Shown here in pieces: positions 1-6,898 of a stretch of DNA of 14,702 nt; position 1 is the first letter of the stretch, and each line of letters begins with the position of its first letter. This DNA comes from Candidatus Merdenecus merdavium (GTDB taxonomy: Bacteria; Bacillota; Clostridia; Lachnospirales; Lachnospiraceae): positions 1-14,702 of the forward strand of contig DVLR01000393.1 of NCBI GenBank assembly GCA_018715425.1, read 5' to 3'. The notes under the pieces are model-generated. The model saw only the letters and a program-made list of their open reading frames with translations. It did not search any database and had not been told where the DNA came from. The position numbers were made by a program, and so were the translations under genes.

Positions 1-110
1 CTGTTTGTTTCTATTAAAGATAAATATCTTCTGCTAATACCAACCATCCTGGCCAAATAATCTTGTGTTATCTGTCTTTCCTTCCTAATTTCTTTCACTT
101 TGTTAATCAT
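1..110 (-). CDS. Xre-family helix-turn-helix regulator, N-terminal part (cut by window edge)
   Basis: Only the first 36 codons lie in the window; the rest runs off the left edge. The visible protein reads MINKVKEIRKERQITQDYLA followed by RMVGISRRYLSLIETN. This is the classic Xre/Cro HTH pattern: helix 1 with VKEIRKER, then the Q-x-x-L-A turn (ITQDYLA) and a recognition helix GISRRYLSLIE. Such proteins are cytoplasmic DNA-binding repressors or activators. The start at 110 is chosen because GGAGG sits 8 bases upstream. An in-frame ATG at 125 lacks a ribosome site, and its own codons contain that GGAGG. A promoter lies just upstream at 150-178. Because the C-terminus is missing, it is unknown whether this is a short stand-alone Xre protein or has a sensing or peptidase domain. 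Its role relative to the neighbouring transporter genes is also unknown. Confidence 0.85.
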   Translation of the reverse strand, partial: MINKVKEIRKERQITQDYLARMVGISRRYLSLIETN

Positions 111-125
111 AGCGTTTTCCTCCAT

Positions 126-406
126 TTTGAGAACTGTAGTACACATATTATTATATTTTGCCTTTAGCTTTTTGTCTAGTACTTATTTAATATTCTTCGA
201 ATATATGTTCTAATGTTGCAATCTCCTCCGCAACATTCTTCAAATTATGCATTTAAAAAACAAAAACATCAAAAGGACGTATCTATCTAACAATTGTAGA
301 TTCCTATTATGAAAAACAGTGAAGAATATCTCGTTCTAAGACGGTTGAATCCTTAAGTTATCTTGATGAATTGGAAAAACTATATGACGATCCTATTGCC
401 CACTTT
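126..406. other. Intergenic stretch with inverted repeats, no supported gene
   Basis: The stretch lies between the end of the CPBP protease gene and the Xre gene. Apart from the Xre promoter it contains a perfect 8-base inverted repeat (212-219 and 230-237, AATGTTGC with GCAACATT) whose loop reads GGAGGAGATT on the minus strand. A second inverted repeat, ATATTC-TTC-GAATAT, is at 190-204. Either could be an operator for the Xre protein or a transcript hairpin. No GC-rich hairpin followed by a T run is visible, so I cannot place a terminator for the protease operon. Short open stretches exist on both strands (for example a plus-strand frame over about 320-450), but none has a start and ribosome site. 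Confidence 0.4.
150..178 (-). promoter_or_regulatory. Sigma-A-type promoter of the Xre regulator
   Basis: Read on the minus strand, a TAGACA -35 (173-178) and a perfect TATAAT -10 (150-155) are separated by exactly 17 bases. The predicted transcript start near 143 leaves a leader of about 33 bases before the ATG at 110. This is seen directly; activity is inferred. Confidence 0.7.
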
Positions 407-1276
407 CTAATAAGATTTTTTTCTTTTCTTTATCAAAACAACTGCTAGTATACAAAAAACAAAATATGTAAAAATGGATATCACGGATGCTTCAATGCCA
501 AAATCCCCACCTGAAAGTAAGAACATCTTATTTCTTAAAACGAAATTAAACATAGCATTGCTGTCGGCACTAGTTCCAATGTGCAGAATTCCCCCTATCA
601 TAACCATGTTCCAAATTCCGTGAACAATAGCATTATTCCAAACGGAATGGCTCTCGTAAGCAATAAGCGAAAACAATATACCCACAATACTTCCAGCTAT
701 CACTAATTGAACGGTACTGATAAAATCAAGGCTACTTCCAATGATATGCAAAGCGCCAAAAAGAACAGAGGGAATAATGATACCAATTTGTATATTAAAC
801 TGCTTTTCTAAGCACCCCATAATTACGCCTCTAAAAATCACTTCTTCCACAATTCCAGTTGCTAAGCCATAAAATAGGACTGCGCTTGTAACTGTTGATA
901 AAGTTGTTTCTGTGTCGAACCTATGTATCTCCCAATATCCACCAGTTATCATAAAAAACATCAATACCATTATGGGCATGAAAAGAGCCACTAGCATCCA
1001 AACACTCTTGACCTTAAATCTCGGTATTCTCATTTCACGCATAGATACTTTTAAGACTCTTCCACAAAGTACATTCACTCCAATCAAAGTCAATGTTACA
1101 TATAAAACTCCTGCAATACTATTACATATGGCAATGGGGATACCAAAATTAAAAAGGATTTCACTAATGGAAAGAGACAGTATCTGCGCTATTACCAAAA
1201 TTACAATAGATAATATGATTCCTGTTACAGCCCTTACTATTGACAGTTGCTTCGTTGACTCCGTTATTTTTTTCAT
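407..1276 (-). CDS. CPBP-family intramembrane metalloprotease (CAAX protease / bacteriocin-processing type)
   Basis: The 289-residue integral membrane protein has about eight hydrophobic segments. All three CPBP (Abi) motifs are intact: E-E-x-x-x-R (E144, E145, R149 in EEVIFR), F-x-x-x-H (FGALH, H177) and H-x-x-x-N (HGIWN, H219 and N223), which together form the glutamate/histidine catalytic site. Family members include eukaryotic CAAX prenyl endopeptidases and bacterial proteins such as PlnI/SkkI linked to bacteriocin immunity or maturation. The start at 1276 is preferred because AAGGA lies upstream at good spacing. The longer frame, from 1330, has no ribosome site. The gene follows the second ABC permease by about 122 bases in the same direction with no terminator between, so it is probably the last gene of that operon. 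The link to bacteriocin protection is inferred from the neighbours; the substrate is unknown. Confidence 0.88.
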   Translation of the reverse strand: MKKITESTKQLSIVRAVTGIILSIVILVIAQILSLSISEILFNFGIPIAICNSIAGVLYVTLTLIGVNVLCGRVLKVSMREMRIPRFKVKSVWMLVALFMPIMVLMFFMITGGYWEIHRFDTETTLSTVTSAVLFYGLATGIVEEVIFRGVIMGCLEKQFNIQIGIIIPSVLFGALHIIGSSLDFISTVQLVIAGSIVGILFSLIAYESHSVWNNAIVHGIWNMVMIGGILHIGTSADSNAMFNFVLRNKMFLLSGGDFGIEASVISIFTYFVFCILAVVLIKKRKKSY

Positions 1277-1398
1277 TGTGTATTCCTTTCTATATTGGCA
1301 AGCCCTCTCGTTATAAATTGGCTTTCTCATTGTTTTTTTGACGTATTTCTCCCTTCATAAACTCCACAAAAGTAGATACAACTAATAATACTATTCCC

Positions 1399-2145
1399 CT
1401 ACCCTAATCTTCTCTCCTTATAATACTTCGAATAAATACCATACGATAATAACAGGAGTAGCATAATAACTATGGCAGATTTAACCTCGCCCCATTGCCG
1501 CCTTTGAACCAGACTATTTGATATAAAAGAAAAACCTGTCATAATTGGACTGTAATTAACCAACTTACCATTTGCTATAAATATACTCATTACCCCCATG
1601 ATCATGGAAAACAAAGGTCCCCATATATATCCTCCTGGAGATTTTGAAAAAAACAAGATAAGAGGAAGGACACCAATATATAAGCAAAAATGAACGATCA
1701 GGATAGAAATAAATGCATGTATGGTTGAAAGCAGATTGACTCCATTTGCCCCAAGCATAATACCACTGAAAAGTAAGGTAATCGTATTAAAAATAACCAG
1801 ACAGAATACAAATATAAATTCTACAACTATCTTTGCCTTTACAGTTTCCGCCCAACCTATGGGCACTGTCAAAATATTTTTCATTGTTCCTTCCGTATAC
1901 TCCCTGTTAATGAGATATCCCCCTATTAAAGCAAACGTAAATGGCAACATAATCGTTGCATCATTCCACAGGCACATATCTAACAATTTTGCAAAATCAG
2001 GGGACATTTGGCTTATATTTGAAACTTGCACGTTAGTGATGATTTGGGATATGACAATACTAATGATCCCTACTAGAAGAATCTTTAACCTTTTTTGCTT
2101 TTTAAATTCTATTAAAATAATTCCTATCATGTCCTGTTTCCTCAT
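1399..2145 (-). CDS. ABC-2 type transporter permease, LanE/LanG or BcrB-like (second subunit)
   Basis: The 248-residue membrane protein starts with a short charged N-terminus (MRKQDMIGIILIEFKKQKR) and has about six hydrophobic helices. Its organisation is typical of ABC-2 permeases of drug and lantibiotic immunity exporters: a first helix near residues 19-37, the conserved region REYTEGTMKNILTVPI after helix 2, and a C-terminal helix followed by basic residues. The segment YTEGTMKNILT, an amphipathic coupling region, also appears in variant form in the partner permease (EENGTLKNILTIPI), which shows the two are paralogues forming a heterodimer. The ATG overlaps the preceding permease stop by 4 bases (ATGA), implying translational coupling, and AGGAAG lies just upstream. 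It probably expels a peptide antibiotic from the membrane, powered by the ATPase encoded at 2908-3831. The exact substrate cannot be read from sequence. Confidence 0.82.
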   Translation of the reverse strand: MRKQDMIGIILIEFKKQKRLKILLVGIISIVISQIITNVQVSNISQMSPDFAKLLDMCLWNDATIMLPFTFALIGGYLINREYTEGTMKNILTVPIGWAETVKAKIVVEFIFVFCLVIFNTITLLFSGIMLGANGVNLLSTIHAFISILIVHFCLYIGVLPLILFFSKSPGGYIWGPLFSMIMGVMSIFIANGKLVNYSPIMTGFSFISNSLVQRRQWGEVKSAIVIMLLLLLSYGIYSKYYKERRLG

Positions 2146-2915
2146 TCTTCCTGGTGTTGGTAGATCAACAATGCCAATCCCGTAGATATAACGAGTGTCC
2201 CTAATAATATTCCTATTCCTATCCCAGTAGGATAGTATAGGATCTTTACGCCCTCTATCATTTGTGCTGTAAAATTTTTAAAACTTATCACTTGAAGAGG
2301 ATATGTAAGACGATATGCCACTAAAATTGGTAAACTCAAGTTTAGATTATTGAACATCGTAACCTGCCATACAAACAAAAAATGAATGACTGTCATACAA
2401 TTCACTAAAATCATTGATAAAATAAATCTCTTCCTTAGGACAATAATTACCAAAACAGCTGGTATTGTTGCCGCAACAACAGCAAGTGCTGTGCTCATAT
2501 ACGCCAACAAAGTTCTACCCATATATGAAAAGCTAAAATCTTTTAGGAATAGACTACCACCAATGGTTGTGCATACCATTGTTATACAATTATAGGCGAT
2601 AACAAAGGTAAACGAAGTAAATAATTTTAAAGCACAAAGTTTCCATTTTACAATAGGTATCGTTAGTATATTCTTGAGCGTGCCATTTTCTTCCTCTACT
2701 TGGAAAAGCAGGAGCAGAATCATGGAAAATAGACACGGTAGAATCAAAAAATTACCTATAAGAATCGTTAACCCTATCAGGCTTCTGTAGGGGAGAGAAT
2801 CTCTTATACAGAAGACTGTCCAGAAAATAGACACAATAATAGAAACTGAACAAAGAATACGAACCAGTTTCTTTCGCTTTAGCTTTTTTATTTCATTAAA
2901 ATACAATTTAAGCAA
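2142..2915 (-). CDS. ABC-2 type transporter permease, LanE/BcrB-like (first subunit, TTG start)
   Basis: The membrane protein has about 257 residues and six predicted hydrophobic segments. Its short basic N-terminus (LKLYFNEIKKLKRKK) precedes the first helix, and the coupling motif EENGTLKNILTIPIVKWK is shared in form with the partner permease. I place the start at a TTG at 2915: GGAGGGG ends 6 bases upstream, and the TTG lies within the last codons of the ATPase gene, giving an 8-base overlap. The only upstream in-frame ATG (2972) lies deep inside the ATPase gene and would add 19 residues that do not look like a permease start. The gene ends by overlapping the next permease (ATGA). With the ATPase it would form a LanFEG-like or BcrAB-like exporter that protects the membrane from a peptide antibiotic. 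Function is by family and context. Confidence 0.82.
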   Translation of the reverse strand: MLKLYFNEIKKLKRKKLVRILCSVSIIVSIFWTVFCIRDSLPYRSLIGLTILIGNFLILPCLFSMILLLLFQVEEENGTLKNILTIPIVKWKLCALKLFTSFTFVIAYNCITMVCTTIGGSLFLKDFSFSYMGRTLLAYMSTALAVVAATIPAVLVIIVLRKRFILSMILVNCMTVIHFLFVWQVTMFNNLNLSLPILVAYRLTYPLQVISFKNFTAQMIEGVKILYYPTGIGIGILLGTLVISTGLALLIYQHQEE

Positions 2916-3831
2916 TTCCTGCCCCTCCTGTAATATTTGTAAAATAATCTTCGAGACTCTCCTCCTCAACACAAATTCTATCTACCTCTATATCATTCAA
3001 AACTAATGTTTTATTTAACTTTGCAACGGATAACTCCTTTTCGTAAATTCTAATCTCATTGTCGCTCATGATATCATACTGGTCTATGTTGTATTCATGC
3101 TCTAGGATATGTTTGGTTTTTCCCGTATTTGAAACCACCAATTGTACGTACTTACGGCGCTTTATTTGAAATGTTTCCTGGCTTCCCTCTTCAATGAGCC
3201 TACCTTGATCTATGATTCCTATATCATCTGCTAACTTCTCTATCTCTGGCAATATATGGCTGGATATTAGAATCGTTTTTCCTTGTTTCTCACACAAATC
3301 CTTTATAAACTTCCGCATCTCAGAAATCCCTATTGGATCAAGCCCGTTTGTTGGTTCATCAAGAATTAATAATTCTGGATTATGCATCATGGCTAATGCT
3401 ATTGCAAGCCTTTGTTTCATTCCTAGAGAATACTGTGAAAAAAGCTTTTTATCATTGTAAGGAAGTCCTACAAAATCCATAGCATCTTTCACCTGAGACT
3501 TGTCCTTCATGTTCCGCAAATCCGCAAATATATTTAAATTTTCTACTCCTGTCAAATTCGAATAAAAACCAGGTGTCTCAATCAGACTCCCGATTTTAGG
3601 CAGTAGCTCTTTCTTATGATCCTTTATATCCTTTCCCCATATCTTTACTTCTCCAGAAGTGGGCGTTAATAATCCCAAAAGCATTTTCATCGTAGTGGTC
3701 TTTCCCGCGCCATTTCTTCCTAGTAGACCATAAATTTTCCCTTTCCGTACATGAATACTCAGATTATTTACTCCTACTTGTTTGCCAAATTTCTTTGTTA
3801 AATTATTTGTTTCTATGACGTGTTCAATCAT
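2908..3831 (-). CDS. ABC transporter ATP-binding protein, LanF/BcrA-like with E-loop
   Basis: The 307-residue cytoplasmic ATPase energises the two downstream permeases. All nucleotide-binding motifs are present: Walker A GRNGAGKT (38-45), signature YSLGMKQ (134-140), Walker B LLILDEP (154-160), D-loop NGLD and switch histidine H192 (SSH). The position normally held by the Q-loop glutamine is glutamate (E85, in IGSLIETPGFY). Such an E-loop is a described hallmark of lantibiotic-immunity LanF ATPases and is also common in bacitracin-type BcrA proteins. About 90 C-terminal residues beyond the core ATPase form the accessory domain usual for the BcrA/DrrA group. The ATG at 3831 has GAGGAGG upstream with good spacing. 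It heads a unit of ATPase, permease, permease and CPBP protease, transcribed from a promoter near 3938. The most likely role is self-protection against a bacteriocin or cell-wall antibiotic; the substrate is unknown. Confidence 0.9.
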   Translation of the reverse strand: MIEHVIETNNLTKKFGKQVGVNNLSIHVRKGKIYGLLGRNGAGKTTTMKMLLGLLTPTSGEVKIWGKDIKDHKKELLPKIGSLIETPGFYSNLTGVENLNIFADLRNMKDKSQVKDAMDFVGLPYNDKKLFSQYSLGMKQRLAIALAMMHNPELLILDEPTNGLDPIGISEMRKFIKDLCEKQGKTILISSHILPEIEKLADDIGIIDQGRLIEEGSQETFQIKRRKYVQLVVSNTGKTKHILEHEYNIDQYDIMSDNEIRIYEKELSVAKLNKTLVLNDIEVDRICVEEESLEDYFTNITGGAGIA

Positions 3832-4196
3832 TTTAGGAAACCTCCTCGTATCAAAATCAAAATAATTTAGATTCTTTAAAGCATCTGGAATCTGCTTTTT
3901 CAGATGTAACTAAAAGATAGTTTTTTATGCATATTAAAGTATAACAAAATCAAAGGATGCTAAATCGCTCCGACCACCAAATCTCAGGTTTTTGTCTACG
4001 AAAAATTAATATTAAGACTTCAACATATAAAAATCAATCAGTACTGCTATTAAAACATCTGAAAATACCCATCAAAATTATGAGCCTCCGTAAACACTGG
4101 AGATTTGCTACAGGAATCTGTAGTTTTTTGTGAATGATTCCATTCTTCTTGCAGTGCTTGATCAAAATACCATCTTACTGTTGTATCCACTTACAT
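3832..4196. other. 365-base gap between histidine kinase and exporter genes
   Basis: This gap holds the exporter promoter and its leader, and also two ambiguous items. A 46-codon minus-strand frame from GTG at 4190 to 4050 (beginning VDTTVRWYFDQALQEEW) lies in the same frame as the kinase, just after its stop, and has only a weak AGAAG upstream. A small hairpin at 4108-4123 (CTACAG-GAAT-CTGTAG) is followed by six T on the plus strand and would act as a terminator only for plus-strand transcripts. No terminator is visible for the kinase gene, so some read-through into the exporter operon is possible. Confidence 0.4.
3882..4001 (-). promoter_or_regulatory. Putative regulated promoter of the ABC exporter operon with upstream inverted repeat and leader hairpin
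   Basis: On the minus strand there is a good -10 TATACT (3938-3943) but a poor -35 at the right distance (GATTTA), the usual sign of an activator-dependent promoter. Immediately upstream is an imperfect inverted repeat at 3965-4001 (TCGTAGACAAAAACC, then after 8 bases GGTGGTCGGAGCGA), a candidate binding site for the LytTR regulator encoded nearby. The leader of about 100 bases can form a hairpin from CATCTG and CAGATG (3882-3887 and 3901-3906). That the LytTR protein binds here is inference. Confidence 0.4.
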
Positions 4197-5507
4197 TTAC
4201 AATTCTTCTTCTTGATAAAACAACATAATCATTACAGTAAATTCTCCTTCTTTATTTGAACATTTTATTGTTCCATTATATTTCTCAACAACACTTTTCA
4301 CACTAGGTAATCCCCACCCATGAAGCTCTTTATCTGCTTTGGTTGTTATAAACTCATGAAAACCCCTCTCATTATTAATAGATGAATTTGATAATTTTAT
4401 AACCAAAAATTGATTTATTTTTCTCATAACTAATGTCATGTTCCCTGGATATTCAAGTTTTTCCAATGCCTCTATGGCATTATCTAATATGTTTCCAAGT
4501 ATTGTACACATATCATTCGGCTGCAAATTAGTACTTTGAGGAAATTCGACGTTGACTTTCGTTTCAACTCCCATTTCTTTTAATATATCCAGTTTACTAT
4601 TCAAAATAGCATCTATAACATTATTTGCGGTCCAAGTCACTTTAGATAATTGCAAAATAGGCTGTCCTATTCTTTGTATATACTCTTTCGCTTCGTCTAC
4701 ATGCTTCTGCTCTAACATAAAATGAAGTGCATTTAAGTGATTATTCAAATCATGATATAATTTTGCATTCCTTCTATAAATATCTTCAATCGATTCATAG
4801 CTATCTTTCCAAACTTTGTTCTGCATCTCAGAGAAGTACAATTTCATTTTTTCGCTTTTAATTTCTGACAGAAGATAAATCACAAAAAATGATAAAGCAA
4901 AAACCAATAAAAACAATAGCCAAATCCCTGCCAAATCGTTGTTTGTTCCTTTAAATGTTTGTTTCACCAAGAAAACAAAACCTAAAAAACCCGCAATTGC
5001 TGTTAAGATAAACGCGTGTATATTCTTCCAATTAATAAAAAACTTTAACAAATACTTTTTTAAAATAAAATACAATACAATCCATGCAAATTTTATCCCG
5101 ACGATAATGATACAACGCCAACCATTTGGTTCTGTAATTAGTTTAATAAAACTTTCATGCCCTGCTGCCAGACGCGAAATCGATGTGAAAATTATAAAAT
5201 CAAAGTATCCTAAGCAAAGTAAGTAAAAACTCGATATTGAAAAAAGAACCACATAGTTGGTTCTGTAAAATATCATAGCCGTAATACTCGTATATAAAAC
5301 GAATATGATCATTGTAAAAAAAGAAAACACCTCAATATTGTTACATACTATTATAATTAGTGTTCCAATTATACCCAATATAATTTCGTTTTTTAGACTG
5401 TTTTCTTTTCTTCTATATTTATATAATAAATTGGAATAGACCTTATATAAAAGAAATATTTCAATAAAACTTGCAATAAGATTCACACTTTTATATATAT
5501 AAATCAT
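4197..5507 (-). CDS. AgrC-like GHKL sensor histidine kinase
   Basis: The protein has about 436 residues. The N-terminal 215 residues contain six to seven hydrophobic segments, as in AgrC/ComD-type peptide receptors. The cytoplasmic part has a dimerisation helix with the phospho-acceptor motif YHDLNNHL (H252), an N-box GNILDNAIEA (N339, N343) and a G-box GWGLPSVKS near residue 397. This is the HPK10/GHKL class, whose members sense extracellular peptides, including cyclic autoinducers and bacteriocin-inducing peptides, and phosphorylate LytTR regulators. The ATG at 5507 overlaps the regulator stop (ATGA) and has GGGAG 8 bases upstream; a TTG in frame at 5522 is less likely. The C-terminus ends QEEEL. 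The adjacent exporter and the AgrD-like remnant upstream suggest the ligand is a peptide, but this is not shown by the sequence. Confidence 0.9.
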   Translation of the reverse strand: MIYIYKSVNLIASFIEIFLLYKVYSNLLYKYRRKENSLKNEIILGIIGTLIIIVCNNIEVFSFFTMIIFVLYTSITAMIFYRTNYVVLFSISSFYLLCLGYFDFIIFTSISRLAAGHESFIKLITEPNGWRCIIIVGIKFAWIVLYFILKKYLLKFFINWKNIHAFILTAIAGFLGFVFLVKQTFKGTNNDLAGIWLLFLLVFALSFFVIYLLSEIKSEKMKLYFSEMQNKVWKDSYESIEDIYRRNAKLYHDLNNHLNALHFMLEQKHVDEAKEYIQRIGQPILQLSKVTWTANNVIDAILNSKLDILKEMGVETKVNVEFPQSTNLQPNDMCTILGNILDNAIEALEKLEYPGNMTLVMRKINQFLVIKLSNSSINNERGFHEFITTKADKELHGWGLPSVKSVVEKYNGTIKCSNKEGEFTVMIMLFYQEEEL

Positions 5508-6223
5508 ACTTGTTTCTCCCAAAATTCGCTCAATTTAAATTTTATCTCCTCCAGCCTCGATTGACTTGCCAGTATACGTTCCCCATTGGTTAATTCTACA
5601 ACACCATCTTGTATCTTCATTATATATGCTAAATTAACAATTTCTCCCCGAGTCACATAAATAAAATCAACTGAGTTAAGTTCCTTAAATACTTGAGACA
5701 AACTCTTCCGAACTTTTGTTACTGAATTATCATTTAAAATAAATGCTGAATTTTTCCCGTCTCTTTGAATATACAATATTCTATTATACGACACTTTTTC
5801 AACACGGGTTGGCATTTCAATTACATAGTATTTGTCAGCCTGCAGCTTAATCCATCGAAATGCATCATCTAATGATTGGCGTAGTCTTGTATCTAACATA
5901 TTTTTCGGAATATATCTAAATATAGATAGCGAAAACGCATCAATCGCATACTTTAAATGTGAAGTAATAAAAATAATCAGTACTTCTGGCAAGAACTTTT
6001 TCACATAATCAGCCAGCTCCATCCCATCAACATGTGGCATCTCTATATCACTTAATATTAAATCAAAGTGTTTTCCTTCCTCAATATCAAATTGCAAATT
6101 TCTACTTTGTGTATATGTCGTGACATCTGCGATCTCTTTCATTTCAATTAGATATGATTTAACTTTTTTATGTATTGTATTTAATAATTGATTATCATCG
6201 TCACAAATCGCTATATATATCAT
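5504..6223 (-). CDS. LytTR-family response regulator (AgrA-like)
   Basis: The 239-residue cytoplasmic transcription factor has an N-terminal receiver domain (about 1-120) with the acidic pair D8-D9-D10 (CDDD), the phosphorylation aspartate D59 (LILSDIEMP), the switch threonine T87 (FITSH) and the conserved lysine K107 (YIPKN). The C-terminal LytTR DNA-binding domain (about 132-235) includes the typical ILYIQRDGKNSAFIL and VTRGEIVNLAYI segments. LytTR regulators bind paired sites upstream of weak -35 boxes and activate bacteriocin, virulence or transport genes. It is the first gene of a pair with the overlapping kinase, the reverse of the staphylococcal agrCA order, and follows a strong promoter at 6261-6288. 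The ATG has AGGGGA upstream. The likely target is the exporter operon next door, where a candidate site precedes the -10; this is inference. Confidence 0.92.
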   Translation of the reverse strand: MIYIAICDDDNQLLNTIHKKVKSYLIEMKEIADVTTYTQSRNLQFDIEEGKHFDLILSDIEMPHVDGMELADYVKKFLPEVLIIFITSHLKYAIDAFSLSIFRYIPKNMLDTRLRQSLDDAFRWIKLQADKYYVIEMPTRVEKVSYNRILYIQRDGKNSAFILNDNSVTKVRKSLSQVFKELNSVDFIYVTRGEIVNLAYIMKIQDGVVELTNGERILASQSRLEEIKFKLSEFWEKQV

Positions 6224-6260
6224 AAATATTTTCCCCTATCTCTAGTCAATACTTATTTTC

Positions 6261-6288
6261 ATTATACTATATTTGCTTGGATTATCAA
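6261..6288 (-). promoter_or_regulatory. Sigma-A-type promoter of the response regulator / kinase pair
   Basis: On the minus strand, TTGATA (6283-6288) and a perfect TATAAT (6261-6266) are spaced by 16 bases. The predicted start lies near 6255, about 30 bases before the regulator ATG at 6223. With a near-consensus -35 it should be active without an activator, giving a basal level of the sensing pair. Confidence 0.7.
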
Positions 6289-6289
6289 A

Positions 6290-6454
6290 TCAAAATAGTA
6301 TAAAAGCGCCCCTTTGTACATCATGAAAAAATGATTCTTTTTCATTGATAACCAATTCATACATTTCACCTAGTTTAGGTGATTTATAGTAAAAATTTTT
6401 CTGGTTTTTTCGGACCTTTACTATAATATCATTCACCACAAAATCGATTTTCAT
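6290..6454 (-). CDS. Possible small protein of 54 residues, unrecognised
   Basis: An open frame of 54 codons begins MKIDFVVNDIIVKVRKNQKN and ends at a TGA immediately upstream of the regulator promoter. Its mixed charged and hydrophobic composition looks more like a real protein than AT-rich noise. However, there is no ribosome site before the ATG, and the frame overlaps the end of another broken frame. Parts of it coincide with three inverted repeats at 6323-6345, 6366-6382 and 6384-6426, which argues that some of this DNA may be regulatory instead. I do not recognise a family. It may be a fragment of a decayed gene. Confidence 0.2.
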   Translation of the reverse strand: MKIDFVVNDIIVKVRKNQKNFYYKSPKLGEMYELVINEKESFFHDVQRGAFILF

Positions 6455-6806
6455 ATTTTTGTTTCGAATCTGGTAGCAATCTTTTTATTATTCTCCTTAC
6501 ATTACTTTTGTTCAATTTAATTTGCTTAGCTCCATAGAATTTGTGCGGAAATCTAATCTCTCTTGTTGTTCCTAATCCTTACAAAACCTTGTCAAATACA
6601 CCTGCTCTCTTTTCATAAGAAAAACCTAATTTAAGGTATGCTTGAATATGTAGAATTGCCACTTCAAGATAATTCAAAGTCCCCATATCTTTAAAGTAAC
6701 TGTATGAACATGAAACTGCTTCAATTATAGTATTTTGGATGGGTATTTTTTTATATTGAACGCTACCTGCAGCCAGTTTAATCCCTTGGATGGATTGTTC
6801 TTGCAT
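6429..6806 (-). pseudogene. Interrupted open frame, unrecognised protein
   Basis: A 75-codon frame from ATG 6806 (MQEQSIQGIKLAAGSVQYKK...) stops at a TAA at 6579-6581. The same frame then stays open for another 49 codons (GLGTTREIRFPHKFYGAKQI...) to a TGA at 6429. Both halves have ordinary soluble-protein composition, so a single nonsense change (for example GAA or CAA to TAA) in a gene of at least 125 codons would explain it. There is no good ribosome site before 6806, so the true N-terminus may also be lost. No membrane helices are evident, which argues against it being an AgrB remnant. I do not recognise the family, and no partner function can be proposed. It lies between an AgrD-like frame and the two-component genes. 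Confidence 0.3.
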
Positions 6807-6898
6807 GATTCTTTTAAATTTTCAGGCAACCGTGGCTGATATGAAAGGCATGCTGATGCACAATTTGCTCCTAATACTGCACATATTTCGATACACAT
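6725..6898 (-). pseudogene. AgrD-like cyclic-peptide autoinducer precursor, probably degenerate
   Basis: A 57-codon frame begins MCIEICAVLGANCASACLSY and continues QPRLPENLKE. The block ACLSYQPRLPENLKE resembles the diagnostic region of clostridial AgrD precursors, where a Cys or Ser that forms the thiolactone or lactone ring is followed by Y-Q-P, then P-x-x-L-K. It lies upstream of, and in the same direction as, an AgrA/AgrC-like pair, which is where a signal gene would be expected. Against an intact gene: no ribosome site precedes ATG 6898, the N-terminal amphipathic helix is short, and only two residues separate the last Cys from YQP. The frame also runs on about 27 residues past the motif, and no AgrB protease gene is present. 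An ATG in another frame at 6914 (MRFLNYV...) has GGAAA upstream, and a frameshift could join it to this frame. The family match is from memory of the motif. Confidence 0.35.

Noticed and set aside
301..450. Plus-strand protein-like fragment (LDELEKLYDDPIAHFLIRF)
   Set aside because: There is no start codon in frame after the preceding stop and no ribosome site, and it runs into the protease gene on the other strand. It may be a relic but cannot be supported.
912..1316. Plus-strand open frame of 134 codons opposite the CPBP protease gene
   Set aside because: It is antisense to a gene with intact catalytic motifs and has no family features of its own.
1721..2185. Plus-strand open frame of 154 codons opposite the second permease
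   Set aside because: It is the mirror of an AT-rich membrane-protein gene; there is no ribosome site and no domain.
4108..4129. Hairpin plus six T on the plus strand
   Set aside because: It has the form of a weak terminator for plus-strand transcription, but no plus-strand gene lies upstream of it.
4082..4135. 17-codon plus-strand frame (MSLRKHWRFATGICSFL) considered as a signal peptide gene
   Set aside because: It has no ribosome site or promoter, is on the strand opposite all genes, and shows no pheromone motif.
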